This document shows, one piece after another, positions 1-8,619 of a DNA stretch of 64,000 nucleotides. Every line of letters starts with the position of its first letter. Position 1 is the first letter of the stretch. The stretch spans positions 1,240,001 through 1,304,000 of the forward strand of contig NZ_SACM01000001.1 in assembly GCF_004004565.1 (NCBI RefSeq). Direction: 5' to 3'. The notes under the pieces are model-generated. The model did no database searches. It was not told the DNA's origin and was given only the letters and a program-made list of their open reading frames with translations. This DNA comes from Inhella crocodyli (GTDB lineage: Bacteria > Pseudomonadota > Gammaproteobacteria > Burkholderiales > Burkholderiaceae_C). A program made the position numbers and the translations under genes.

Positions 1-931
1 TGGTGTCGCAAGCGCCGCCGCCGCCCAGGCTCATGTTGATGACCTTGGCCGGGGTCGGGTTGGCGGGCAGGCCACTGACCGTGCCGCCGCTGGCCCAGAT
101 CATGCCGTCGGCGATGTCCGAGGTGTAGCCGCCGCAACGGCCGAGCACGCGCACGGCCTGCACCTTGGCGCCGTAGGCCACGCCGATCACGCCGGTGCTG
201 TTGTTGCCCACGGCCGCGATGGTGCCGGCCACGTGGGTGCCGTGCCAGCTGGAGTTGCTGGCCTGCGAGCCCGTGCCGCACTGGCCGGCGGTGTTCCAGT
301 CGCCGGGGTCGGAGGGGTCGCTGTCACGGCCACTGCCGTCGTTCGAGACCGTGGTGTCCACGATCATGTCGTAGCCCGACACGATGTTGGCGGCCAAGTC
401 AGGGTGCGGGCGAATGCCGGTGTCCAGCACGGCCACGGTCACGCCAGCGCCGTTGGTGGTGTCCCACGCGGTGTTGGCACGGATGCCGCCATTGCCGCTG
501 CCCAGGCCCCACAGGCTGCTGTAGTTGGTGTCGTTGGGCGTCAGCAGCGGGTACATCTTGCGATCGGGCTCGGCGTACTCGATGGTCGGGTCCTCGGCCA
601 TCATCTTGGCGGCCAAACCGCGCAGGTCGGCGACCGGCATGGCGCGGTTCAGTTGCATCACGTCGGCGCCCAGGCCGTTGCGGCGCAGTTGCGACATGGC
701 CAAGCCCATCTCGGCCGCCAAGCGGCCGCGCACGGCGCTGGCCTGGCTCGAGGCCTCGGCCACCAGTCCGTTGGTGGCGCGGTACTTGATGATCATGCGA
801 TCGGTGTGATCGGCCGCCTCGGCCGGCGCGCGGAACAACTGCTGCGCTTGGGCCATGCCCGCACAGGCCGTGGCCACGCACAAAGAAACCAACAACTTCA
901 CCGGCAACTGCTTCGAATCCATCCAAGACAT
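1..931 (-). CDS. S8 family (subtilisin-like) secreted serine peptidase, 3' part outside window
   Basis: Secreted serine protease; only the first ~310 codons are present and the frame runs off the left edge. Residues 1-29 form a signal peptide ending in A-Q-A. A propeptide-like region follows to about residue 125 and ends with the typical IEYAEPD segment. The catalytic Asp lies in VAVLDTGI (about D170) and the catalytic His in HGTHVAG (about H230). INMSLGGGGACDT follows, and the catalytic Ser should lie beyond the edge. The start at 931 was chosen because GGAG sits 8 bases upstream; a second ATG at 922 is possible. A perfect 9-bp stem-loop (961-983) lies in its leader. Confidence 0.9.
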   Translation of the reverse strand, partial: MSWMDSKQLPVKLLVSLCVATACAGMAQAQQLFRAPAEAADHTDRMIIKYRATNGLVAEASSQASAVRGRLAAEMGLAMSQLRRNGLGADVMQLNRAMPVADLRGLAAKMMAEDPTIEYAEPDRKMYPLLTPNDTNYSSLWGLGSGNGGIRANTAWDTTNGAGVTVAVLDTGIRPHPDLAANIVSGYDMIVDTTVSNDGSGRDSDPSDPGDWNTAGQCGTGSQASNSSWHGTHVAGTIAAVGNNSTGVIGVAYGAKVQAVRVLGRCGGYTSDIADGMIWASGGTVSGLPANPTPAKVINMSLGGGGACDT

Positions 932-1331
932 GGGAAAGCTCCAGAGATCGGGTTTTGAACGCGCCTTCGGGTGGCGAAGGCGCTTGGGGGGGGAGGCCCG
1001 GGGTAACGGGCGGGTCGACAGACGCCTCGGGCGTTGGCCCGGGTGCTGGCTGAAACGGCTGACCCCCTCCTTGCCTGCGGTGGGCAAGTGCTCAGCGGCT
1101 TCTTCGGCACAGGGGGAGCGTCGCCCCCTATTTCTTCTTCCATCGCGACGTCCCTTCGGGCCCGGCGAACCGAACCTTCTTGGACGCCGCGCAGTCTAAA
1201 AAATGACAAGGCCGTGAAATGTGACCGGTGGCAAAACGACACAACGGACTTTCCCGGTCGGGTGCAACCCTGTGTCGGCACCTGGAGTGCTCGCTCTACG
1301 CTGCGCGCCCTTCGGGTTTACCTGCGTCCCC
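932..1331. other. 400-base intergenic region with several stem-loops
   Basis: This region separates the divergently transcribed subtilase and M13 peptidase genes. I see no convincing gene in it. It holds perfect stem-loops at 961-983 (GCGCCTTCG arms), 1070-1088 (CTTGCC arms) and 1111-1129 (AGGGGG arms, followed by a T/C-rich run). I could not pick a sigma-70 promoter with acceptable spacing for either gene. Confidence 0.5.
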
Positions 1332-3335
1332 ATGACTTCGACGAAACGCCTTCTGCTGCCCCTGTCTTTGGCCCTCCTCGCACTGGGGGCTCGCGCCCAA
1401 TCCGAGGCCCCGGCGGCCTGCCAAGACTTCTACGGCCACGTGAACGCCGCGTGGCTGGCCCAGACCGAGTTGCCCGCCTCGCGCTCGCGAACCGGCTCGT
1501 TCGACGAACTGGCCCGGCGCAACGAAGCGGTGTTGCAAGCGGCCCTGGCGAGTCTGTCGGCCCAGCAGGCCCCGACGGCGGGCTTGCGCCACGCCGCCAC
1601 CGTGTGGGCCAGTGCCACGGACGAAGCAGCGCTCGAGCGCCAGGGCGTCGCGGCCCTGGCGCCCCTGCTTCAGCCGATCGCGGCGCTGCGCACGCGCGAC
1701 CAGTTGCCCGCGCTGATGGCCATGCTGGCCCGCGCCCAGGTGGCCGCCCCCATCGCCATCGGGGTGCGCCCCGACCCGATGGACACCCGCCGCTACACGC
1801 TGATGCTGGGCCAGGCCGGCCTGACCCTGCCCGACCGCGACGACGCCACGGGCACCGACGCCACCGCCCAGCGCCTGCGCGAGGCCGCGCGGCGCTACCA
1901 AGCGGCCTTGCTGACGGCCTGGCAAGGCCAGGCCCCCGACGCCGCCCGACTGGACGCCTTGGCGGCCTTCGAAGCACGGCTGGCCCAGGCCAGCACGCCC
2001 CGCACCCAACTGCGCGACCCGCGGGCCAACTACCACCCGCACGTCGCCGCCAGCCTGCGCGCGCAGGCGCCGGAGCTGGACTGGGCCGCCTTGATCCAAG
2101 CCCTGAAGCTGCCCGAGCGCGCGCCCGCGCGCTTCGTGGTCGGGCAGCCCGAGTTCCTGGCGGCCGTCGCGCGAGAGGCCGCAAACACCGAGCTGGGTGT
2201 GTGGCGCGACTACCTGGCCGTGCGCGTGCTGGACGCCTACGCCCCCGGCTTGAACCGGGCCTTCCAGCAAGCGCACTTCGAGTACCACGGCAAGACCCAG
2301 CGAGGCCTGCAGGCCCCCGCACCCCGCAGCGAACGCATGGTCGAGGCCATCGGCGGGCGCTACGGCAACGCGCCGCTGGCGCAGCTGCTGGGCGAGGTCT
2401 TCGTGCAGGCCGCCTTTCCGGCCGAAGCCGCCAAGCGCTCTGCCGAACTGGTGAGCGACATCAAGGAAGCCATGCGGGTTCGCGTGCGCGGCCTGCCTTG
2501 GATGAGCGAGGCCACCAAGCAAAAGGCCCTGGCCAAGCTGGACGCCATGTCGCTGAAGATCGGCGCGCCGGCCCGCTGGCCCGACTACACCGGCCTCGTG
2601 ACGCGGCCCGACGACCTGGCCGGCAACCTGCTGCGCGGCGCGCAGTGGGCCAGCGCGCAGCGCTTCAACGACCTGGGACGGCCGGTGGACCGCACGCGTT
2701 GGTTCACCAGCCCGCACATCGTCAATGCCTTCGCGGGGGGCTTGAACGAGATCACCTTCCCAGCGGGCATCCTGCAGCCGCCCTTCTTCGACGCCCAGGC
2801 CGACGACGCCAGCAACTTCGGGGGCATCGGCATGGTGATCGGCCACGAAATCATTCACCACTTTGACGACCGCGGGCGACAGTTCGATGGACAAGGCAAC
2901 CTCAACGACTGGTGGACGCCGCAAGACGCCGCCGCCTACCGCGAGCGGGCCGCCAAGGTCTCGGCGCTGTACGGCGGCGTCGAGGCCTTGCCCGGCCACC
3001 GCATCAACGGCGACCTGACCCTGGGCGAGAACATCTCCGACCTGGGCGGCCTGCAAATCGCCTTCGACGCCCTGCAGCGCTCGCTGGCGCGGCACCCGGC
3101 GCCCCCCCGCGCCGACGGGCGCACACCGGCCCAGGCCTTCTTCGTCAACCAGGCCCTGGTGTGGCGCAGCAAGTACCGCACCGAGGCCATGATCCAGCAG
3201 TTGCGCACCGACAGCCACTCGCCGCCGCGCTACCGGGTGCTGATTCCGATGGCGCACACCGAGGCCTTCCAAAAGGCCTTCCAGTGCCAGGCCGGCGACC
3301 CCATGGTGGCCGAGGCGCGCCTAACGGTGTGGTGA
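1332..3335 (+). CDS. M13 family zinc metallopeptidase (neprilysin/PepO-like)
   Basis: Zinc endopeptidase of the neprilysin family, probably secreted to the periplasm or outside. The 667-residue protein has a signal peptide (about 1-22, ending LGARA). An N-terminal M13 domain follows, then the catalytic domain with HEIIH at 505-509 (zinc ligands and catalytic Glu) and ENISD at 566-570 (third zinc ligand Glu). The NAFAGGLNEITFPAGIL segment before the zinc site is the substrate-binding stretch typical of M13. An open frame extends upstream to 1221, but the ATG at 1332 begins a clear signal peptide and is preferred. Its stop abuts the convergent MFS gene with no gap. Confidence 0.93.
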   Translation: MTSTKRLLLPLSLALLALGARAQSEAPAACQDFYGHVNAAWLAQTELPASRSRTGSFDELARRNEAVLQAALASLSAQQAPTAGLRHAATVWASATDEAALERQGVAALAPLLQPIAALRTRDQLPALMAMLARAQVAAPIAIGVRPDPMDTRRYTLMLGQAGLTLPDRDDATGTDATAQRLREAARRYQAALLTAWQGQAPDAARLDALAAFEARLAQASTPRTQLRDPRANYHPHVAASLRAQAPELDWAALIQALKLPERAPARFVVGQPEFLAAVAREAANTELGVWRDYLAVRVLDAYAPGLNRAFQQAHFEYHGKTQRGLQAPAPRSERMVEAIGGRYGNAPLAQLLGEVFVQAAFPAEAAKRSAELVSDIKEAMRVRVRGLPWMSEATKQKALAKLDAMSLKIGAPARWPDYTGLVTRPDDLAGNLLRGAQWASAQRFNDLGRPVDRTRWFTSPHIVNAFAGGLNEITFPAGILQPPFFDAQADDASNFGGIGMVIGHEIIHHFDDRGRQFDGQGNLNDWWTPQDAAAYRERAAKVSALYGGVEALPGHRINGDLTLGENISDLGGLQIAFDALQRSLARHPAPPRADGRTPAQAFFVNQALVWRSKYRTEAMIQQLRTDSHSPPRYRVLIPMAHTEAFQKAFQCQAGDPMVAEARLTVW

Positions 3336-4523
3336 TCAGTCCTTGACGCTTGGCTTGCCACCCGGGCTTTGGCTCAAGGGCCGGGTGGCGGGCCAGCAGG
3401 CCGCGGCCACCAGCGCCATCAGGCTCATCGGCGCGGCCGCGCCGGCCAGGCTGCTCACGGCGCCGAAGGCCAGGGGCATCAGGATGGCGGCGCCGTTGGT
3501 CAGCACCATGCGCAGGCCCAGGGCTTGGCCGTGGCGCTCGGGCGGCGTGATGTGCGTCAGCGCCGCCAACATGGTCGGCTGCACCGAGCCCAAGGCCATG
3601 CCCAGCAGGAAGCTGCCCAGCGCCATGCCCGGCACCCCGGGCAGCCAGGGGTAGGCCCCCAGGGCCGAGGCCGTGACCAGCAGCGCCGCGCGGATGGCCG
3701 TGCGGTCGCTCCAGGCCCCCGTCCATCGCACGATGGCCAAGCGCACCAAGGCCACGCCCACGGCAAAGGCCCCGAGCAGCAGCCCGATGGTCGAGGCCGA
3801 GTAGCCGCGCTCATGGCCCAGCACGGGCACGACGAAGGTGTGCGCGTCCCAGGCCACGGCCAACACCATGTTCAGCACCAGCAGCGCGCGCAAGGGGCGT
3901 TGGCGCAGCAGGTCCCAGGCCGGCATCAGGCTGGCATGGCGCGCCCCGCCCGGCCACGGCCGGTGGCGGTTCGCCCGCAACAGCAGCAAGCCGACGGGGG
4001 CGAGCAGCACCCCGGCAAAGAAGCCGTAGCGAAAGCCCAGGTGGTCGATCAGGAAGCCCGCGACCACCGGCGACAGGGTGTTGGACATCGCCGGCCCCAT
4101 GGCCGCCCAGCTGTAGAGCGCCTGCGAGGGCACGCCCCCGTCGGGCTGGGCCTGGGCGATGAGGGCGATCTCCCGCTGCACCGCCACGGCGGACAAGGCC
4201 AGGGACGCCCCGGTGCCCAGCGCGGCCAGGACCAAGGTGGGCACGCTGGGCCAGGCCCAGGCGGCCACGACGCCCAGGCCGGCCAATGCCGAGCCCCCCA
4301 CCAGCGGTCGCCACAGCCCAAAGCGATCGGCCCAGGCGCCGGCGGGTGCACCCAAGAGCGCGGGCGTGAGCGACACCAAGGCCAGCATCACGCCGACGAG
4401 GAAGGCGCTGTGCCCGGTCTTCAACAACCACAGCGTGGAGGTCACCCGCACCACCGCCATCGTGGCGTGCAGGGCCATCAGGGCCCCGATGAGCCGCAGG
4501 AAGCCCGCGGGCAAGCGGCTCAA
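3336..4523 (-). CDS. MFS transporter, 12 predicted membrane segments
   Basis: Major facilitator superfamily permease of 395 residues; the substrate cannot be read from sequence. The N-terminal half carries the loop 2-3 signature region (GAPAGAWADRFGLWRPLVGG), followed by repeated hydrophobic helices and a second six-helix bundle. The arrangement resembles multidrug or metabolite exporters of the EntS/enterobactin-exporter-like MFS_3 type. Its ATG overlaps the stop of rmuC by four bases (ATGA), so the two are probably cotranscribed. The 3' end touches the M13 peptidase stop without a spacer. There is no linked biosynthetic gene that would suggest cargo. Confidence 0.85.
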   Translation of the reverse strand: MSRLPAGFLRLIGALMALHATMAVVRVTSTLWLLKTGHSAFLVGVMLALVSLTPALLGAPAGAWADRFGLWRPLVGGSALAGLGVVAAWAWPSVPTLVLAALGTGASLALSAVAVQREIALIAQAQPDGGVPSQALYSWAAMGPAMSNTLSPVVAGFLIDHLGFRYGFFAGVLLAPVGLLLLRANRHRPWPGGARHASLMPAWDLLRQRPLRALLVLNMVLAVAWDAHTFVVPVLGHERGYSASTIGLLLGAFAVGVALVRLAIVRWTGAWSDRTAIRAALLVTASALGAYPWLPGVPGMALGSFLLGMALGSVQPTMLAALTHITPPERHGQALGLRMVLTNGAAILMPLAFGAVSSLAGAAAPMSLMALVAAACWPATRPLSQSPGGKPSVKD

Positions 4524-5950
4524 GCCTCGTCGCCCCGCTCGTCGGTTTCGGCCTCAGCGCTCAGCGACAGCAATCCCTGCGCCTGCGGCTCGGGCAGCGA
4601 CTCCACGCCCTTGAGCTTGCGCGCCATGGCCCGCGTGCGCACCTCGGCGTCGTCGATGGTCTTGCTGGCCTCGTCCAGCTTCTTCTTGGTCTTGGCCAGC
4701 ACGCCCCCAAACTTGCCGAACTCGGTCTTCACGGCGCCCAGCACGGCCCAGACTTCGCTGCTGCGCTTCTCCAGCGCCAGGGTGCGGAAGCCCATCTGCA
4801 GGCTGCCCAGGGTGGCCAGCAAGGTCGTGGGCCCGGTCAGCATGACCTTGTGCTCGCGCTGCAAGGCCTCGAACAGGCCGGGGCGGCGCAGGCACTCGGC
4901 GTACAGGCCCTCGGTGGGTACGAAGAGCAGCGCAAAGTCGGTGGTGTGCGGCGGCGCCAGGTACTTGTCGGCGATGGTCTTGGCCTCCAGGCGCAATCGG
5001 GCTTCCAAGGCCTTCCCGGCGGCCTCGGCAGCGGGGGCGTCGGCGCGCTCTTGGGCGTCTAGCAAGCGCTCGTAGTCCTCGCGGGGGAACTTGGCGTCGA
5101 TGGGCAGCCACAGCGGCGCCTCGCCCTGACCGGGCAGCTTCACCGCGAACTCGACGCGCGCCGTGCTGCCGGGCACGGTGACGACCTCGCGGCCGTACTG
5201 CTCGGGCGTGAACACCTGCTCCAGCAGGCCTGCCAGTTGCACCTCGCCGAACACGCCGCGTGTCTTCACGCCGGTCAGCACGCGGCTCAAGCTGCCCACG
5301 TCGCGCGCCAGGTTCTGCATGTCGCCCAGGCCCCGGTGCACCTGCTCCAGGCGCTCGGCCACCTGGCGGAAGCTCTCGCCCAGGCGCTGCTCCAGCGTGG
5401 CGTGCAGCTTCTCGTCCACCGTCTGGCGCATCTGCTCCAGCTTGGCGGCGTTGTCTTGCTGGATGCCCGTCAGGCGCTGCTCCACGGCGTGGCGCAGGTC
5501 GGCCATGCGCTGCTCGTTGGCCGTGGTCAGGGCCTGCAGTTGCTCGCGCAACTGGGTGCTGCTGCGCACCAACGCAGCATCTTGCGCCTCTCGGGCCGCG
5601 GCCTGGCTTTGGTTCAAGGCCTGGGTGGTTTGGGCCAGGCCGCCCAAGAGGCCCTGCTGCAGCCCGGCCACCTGCACGCGCAGCGAATCGATTTGCTCGT
5701 TCTGGGTGCGCGTGGCCTCGCCCGCTTGGCTCAGCAGGCTGCCCTGGAACTGGCCCAGCTGGCCCAGCAACTCTTGGCGCGTGGCCTGCGCCGCCCGCTG
5801 GGTGTCATCGCGCAGGTTGCGCTCGGTGGCTTGCAGGGCTTGCTGCAGGGGTTGGAGATCGGGGGCCGGCGCTGGGCGGCGCCAGAGGAGCAGCAGGAGC
5901 ACCGCGTTCAGCAGTGCCAGGGCCGCAATCAGCAGTTCGAACCAAGGCAT
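4520..5950 (-). CDS. rmuC: DNA recombination protein RmuC
   Basis: RmuC limits recombination at inverted repeats and has a predicted nuclease-like domain. The 476-residue protein starts with a membrane helix (residues 1-22, LLIAALALLNAVLLLLLW). A long Gln/Ala/Arg-rich coiled coil follows (about 30-190), then the RmuC domain with VKTRGVFGEVQL, LWLPIDAKFPREDYERL and the closing MGFRTLALEKRSSEVW region. The start at 5950 places the helix at the N terminus; open frame continues upstream but is not coding-like. It is followed by the MFS gene with an ATGA overlap and faces the divergent hydrolase gene 58 bases away. Confidence 0.95.
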   Translation of the reverse strand: MPWFELLIAALALLNAVLLLLLWRRPAPAPDLQPLQQALQATERNLRDDTQRAAQATRQELLGQLGQFQGSLLSQAGEATRTQNEQIDSLRVQVAGLQQGLLGGLAQTTQALNQSQAAAREAQDAALVRSSTQLREQLQALTTANEQRMADLRHAVEQRLTGIQQDNAAKLEQMRQTVDEKLHATLEQRLGESFRQVAERLEQVHRGLGDMQNLARDVGSLSRVLTGVKTRGVFGEVQLAGLLEQVFTPEQYGREVVTVPGSTARVEFAVKLPGQGEAPLWLPIDAKFPREDYERLLDAQERADAPAAEAAGKALEARLRLEAKTIADKYLAPPHTTDFALLFVPTEGLYAECLRRPGLFEALQREHKVMLTGPTTLLATLGSLQMGFRTLALEKRSSEVWAVLGAVKTEFGKFGGVLAKTKKKLDEASKTIDDAEVRTRAMARKLKGVESLPEPQAQGLLSLSAEAETDERGDEA

Positions 5951-6008
5951 TCGCAGATTGTCGCGGCGGGCCCCATGCCGCGCTGCGGGCTGGCCACAAT
6001 CCCGACCC

Positions 6009-6902
6009 ATGCGCCGATTCCTCTCCCTGCTGCTCGTGTCGATGGGCCTGGCCACCGCGCCGGGCTGCGCCCCCAGCCCAGGGCCGACGACCCGCATCCC
6101 GCCCCTGTCCAGCGGTCCCCAAGCGGCAGCGGGCCTGCCGGTGTGCGAGGTGGCCGGCGAGACCCTGCGGGGCGACCTGGTCCGCCCCGACCGAACCACG
6201 CACAAGCGCCGCGCGCTGCTCTTCGTGCACGGCGGCGGTTGGCGCGGCGGCGCGCGCGAGGACTTCGCCCCCCTCATGCACGCCCTGGCCGGCCAGGGGT
6301 ACACCGGGCTGACCGTGGACTACCGACTGTCGCCCGCCGTGCGCCACCCCGAGCACCTTGCCGACGTGAAGTGCGCGCTGCGTTGGCTCAAGGCCCACGC
6401 CAGCGAATTGGACATCGACCCCGATCGCATCGCCCTGCTCGGCGGCTCGGCCGGCGGCCACCTGGCCGCGCTGGCGGCCTACACGCCGAACGACCCGCGC
6501 TTCGAAGGGCAAGGGCAGCCCCGCGGTGGGGACACCCGCATCGCCGCCCTGGTGACCCACGGCGCCCCAACCGACCTGCGCGACGCCGCCCGCTACAGCG
6601 ACGAAACGCGCCGCGCGGTGGGCGTCTTGATGGGGCGCGTGCCGCTCAGCGCGGCCATGCTCGACGAAGCCAGCCCGGTGCACTTCGCGCGCCCCGACAA
6701 CCCGCCCACCTTGATCTTGCACGGCGAGCACGACCCCATCGTGCCGGTGGCCCAAGCCCAGCGCCTGAACGCGGTGCTGTCGGCGGTCAACGCGCCGCAC
6801 CGCTTGCACGTCATCCCCGGGGCCGGCCATGCCGACTTCGGCAGCGACCCCGATGCCGTCGGGCGCTTGCTCCTTCAGTTTCTTGACACCCACTTGCGTT
6901 GA
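6009..6902 (+). CDS. Lipoprotein alpha/beta hydrolase (BD-FAE/HSL-like esterase)
   Basis: Probable envelope-anchored carboxylesterase of 297 residues. The signal peptide ends in a lipobox (TAPGC, Cys about 20). The oxyanion motif HGGG begins at H74, the nucleophile elbow is GGSAGG (S147), and the acid and base are D242 (GEHDPIVPV) and H274 (GAGHADFG). This catalytic set is that of the hormone-sensitive-lipase / feruloyl-esterase-like group. Substrate is unknown. The stop overlaps the next gene's ATG (TGATG), so the two are likely translated together. The start at 6009 was chosen for the signal peptide. Confidence 0.9.
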   Translation: MRRFLSLLLVSMGLATAPGCAPSPGPTTRIPPLSSGPQAAAGLPVCEVAGETLRGDLVRPDRTTHKRRALLFVHGGGWRGGAREDFAPLMHALAGQGYTGLTVDYRLSPAVRHPEHLADVKCALRWLKAHASELDIDPDRIALLGGSAGGHLAALAAYTPNDPRFEGQGQPRGGDTRIAALVTHGAPTDLRDAARYSDETRRAVGVLMGRVPLSAAMLDEASPVHFARPDNPPTLILHGEHDPIVPVAQAQRLNAVLSAVNAPHRLHVIPGAGHADFGSDPDAVGRLLLQFLDTHLR

Positions 6903-7669
6903 TGCCCATGTCCCCTTCCCTTCGTGCCTGCTTCGCCCTTACCCTTGCCGCTGGACTCAGCCTGCCCCTCGACGCCCGCGCCGACGCCCTGAGCGACCTC
7001 AAGGCCGCGCTCGTGCGACTGCAAGGCCAAACGCCCATCAAGGGCCAGATCAGCGTCAAGAGCGAAAACCGCCAGAACGAAGGGCAGGACGATGCGCGCA
7101 ACGACGTCGGCGCGGCCCAAGTCGCGTTTGACGATGGCCCCCAGGGCTTGCGCGTGACCTACCCCCAGCCCGTCTTGGCCAAGGCCTTGCAGGAAGACAC
7201 GGCGAAGGATGCCAATCCCAAAGCCAGCACGCCGACCGCCACCGGCTTGTCGGGCCTGGCCTACCAGGACGTGCGCCAAATGACCCGCGCCGCCGATGGC
7301 CTGCTGCGCACTTTGAACCGCGCCACCTTCAAGAGCGAGCGGGCGGAAGCGTGGCAGGGCCAGGCGGCTCGCGTGGTCAGCTTCGACGTGCCCCTTCGTC
7401 AGCCCGACAAGTACGTCAAAAAGTTCAGCAACTTGCTAGAGGTGTGGGTGGCGGCGGATGGCACGCCCTTGGCTGCGCGCCAAACCCAAACCATCTCGGG
7501 CCGCGCCATGATGGTCATCACCTTCGAAATGAAGTCCACCGAAGAGACCCATTTCACCGTCGTGGGCGAACGCCTGGTGGCCGTGCGCCGCAGCAGCCAG
7601 TCCAGCGGCGAAGGGGCCGGCGAAAAGGGCCGGCAGAGCCGCCAACTGCAGCTCGACCTCGCCTCTTAA
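6902..7669 (+). CDS. Secreted protein of unknown function
   Basis: I do not recognise this family. The 255-residue protein has a signal peptide (about 1-28, ending DARA). The mature part is soluble, with short beta-rich stretches such as PIKGQISVKSENRQNEG and a Ser/Gly/Lys-rich tail (about 230-245). The repeated statements of 'strand, polar, strand' resemble periplasmic lipid-binding or outer-membrane-associated folds such as LolA/DUF1571-type proteins, but this is only an impression. It starts within the stop of the lipoprotein hydrolase (TGATG), suggesting a shared transcript. Its TAA shares bases with the stop of the convergent dehydrogenase gene. Confidence 0.8.
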   Translation: MPMSPSLRACFALTLAAGLSLPLDARADALSDLKAALVRLQGQTPIKGQISVKSENRQNEGQDDARNDVGAAQVAFDDGPQGLRVTYPQPVLAKALQEDTAKDANPKASTPTATGLSGLAYQDVRQMTRAADGLLRTLNRATFKSERAEAWQGQAARVVSFDVPLRQPDKYVKKFSNLLEVWVAADGTPLAARQTQTISGRAMMVITFEMKSTEETHFTVVGERLVAVRRSSQSSGEGAGEKGRQSRQLQLDLAS

Positions 7670-8619
7670 ATCGGGGTGGGGCCAGGGCGGCCATCGGCCC
7701 AGGCCAGGAGGTTGTCCACCGCCAACTGCACCATGGCGCGCCGCGTCGGCAGGGTGCTGCTGGCAATGTGCGGCGTGAGCACCGCGTTCGGGCAGGCCAG
7801 CAGCGCCGGGTGCACCTCGGGCTCGCCCTCGAACACGTCCAAGCCGGCCGCCGCCAAGCGCCCTTGCTGAAGCGCCGCGGCCAAGGCGGCATCGTCCACC
7901 ACGCCCCCACGGGCCAGGTTGACCAGGGTGGCGCTGGGCTTCATCCAGGCCAGTTCTGAGGCGCCGATCAAATGGTGCGTGTCCGGCCCATAGGGCACCA
8001 TCACGACGACGTGGTCTGCCTGCCGCAGCAGGTCCGGCAGGGGCAGGTGCTGGGCCTGCAGCGCCTCGGCCTCGGGCGAGGTGCTGCGCTGGCTGTAGAC
8101 GATGCGCATGCCAAAGCCATGGCGCGCCCGCCGGGCGATGGCGGTGCCGATGCGCCCCATCCCGACGACGCCCAAGGTCGTGCCCGCCACCGGTGCCCCG
8201 GCGAACTGGTCGATGGCCCAGCCCTGCCACTGCCCCGCGCGCACGAAGCGCTCGCCCTCTCCCACCCGCCGCGCCGCCGCCAGCAGCAGGGCCAGGCCGA
8301 AATCGGCGGTGGCTTCGGTCAGCACGCCCGGGGCGTTGCTGAGCCGCAGGCCCCGGGCGCGGCAGGCCGCCAGATCCAGGTTGTTGAAGCCCACCGTGAC
8401 CAGGGCCACCGCTTGCAGCGTGGGGCAGGCCGCCAGCAGCGCGGCGTCCACCCGCTCGGTGCCCGAGCCGAGCAGGCCCCAGCAGCCCTGCAGGCGCGCG
8501 GCCAGGGCGGCCGGCGGCAGGGGTTGGTCGCTGTCGTGCACGTCCAGCTCGTAGGCGGCCGCCAAGGGCGCCAGCACGTCGGGAAACAGGCGACGCGCGA
8601 CGAGCAGGCGCGGCTTCAT
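7666..8619 (-). CDS. D-2-hydroxyacid dehydrogenase (glyoxylate/hydroxypyruvate reductase-like)
   Basis: NAD(P)H-dependent D-2-hydroxyacid dehydrogenase of 317 residues, most like glycerate dehydrogenases that reduce hydroxypyruvate or glyoxylate. The Rossmann motif is GVVGMGRIG near residue 152. The catalytic Arg is in NLARGGVVDD, the Glu in DVFEGEP, and the His in TPHIASST. It is the last gene of a four-gene minus-strand operon; its ATG overlaps the antiporter stop by four bases (ATGA). Its stop codon shares four bases (TTAA) with the convergent unknown secreted protein. Exact substrate is not readable from sequence. Confidence 0.9.
   Translation of the reverse strand: MKPRLLVARRLFPDVLAPLAAAYELDVHDSDQPLPPAALAARLQGCWGLLGSGTERVDAALLAACPTLQAVALVTVGFNNLDLAACRARGLRLSNAPGVLTEATADFGLALLLAAARRVGEGERFVRAGQWQGWAIDQFAGAPVAGTTLGVVGMGRIGTAIARRARHGFGMRIVYSQRSTSPEAEALQAQHLPLPDLLRQADHVVVMVPYGPDTHHLIGASELAWMKPSATLVNLARGGVVDDAALAAALQQGRLAAAGLDVFEGEPEVHPALLACPNAVLTPHIASSTLPTRRAMVQLAVDNLLAWADGRPGPTPI

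Noticed and set aside
1296-3272. 658-codon minus-strand frame across the M13 peptidase
   Set aside because: Antisense to a gene with HExxH and ExxxD motifs; the translation is compositionally odd with no domain.
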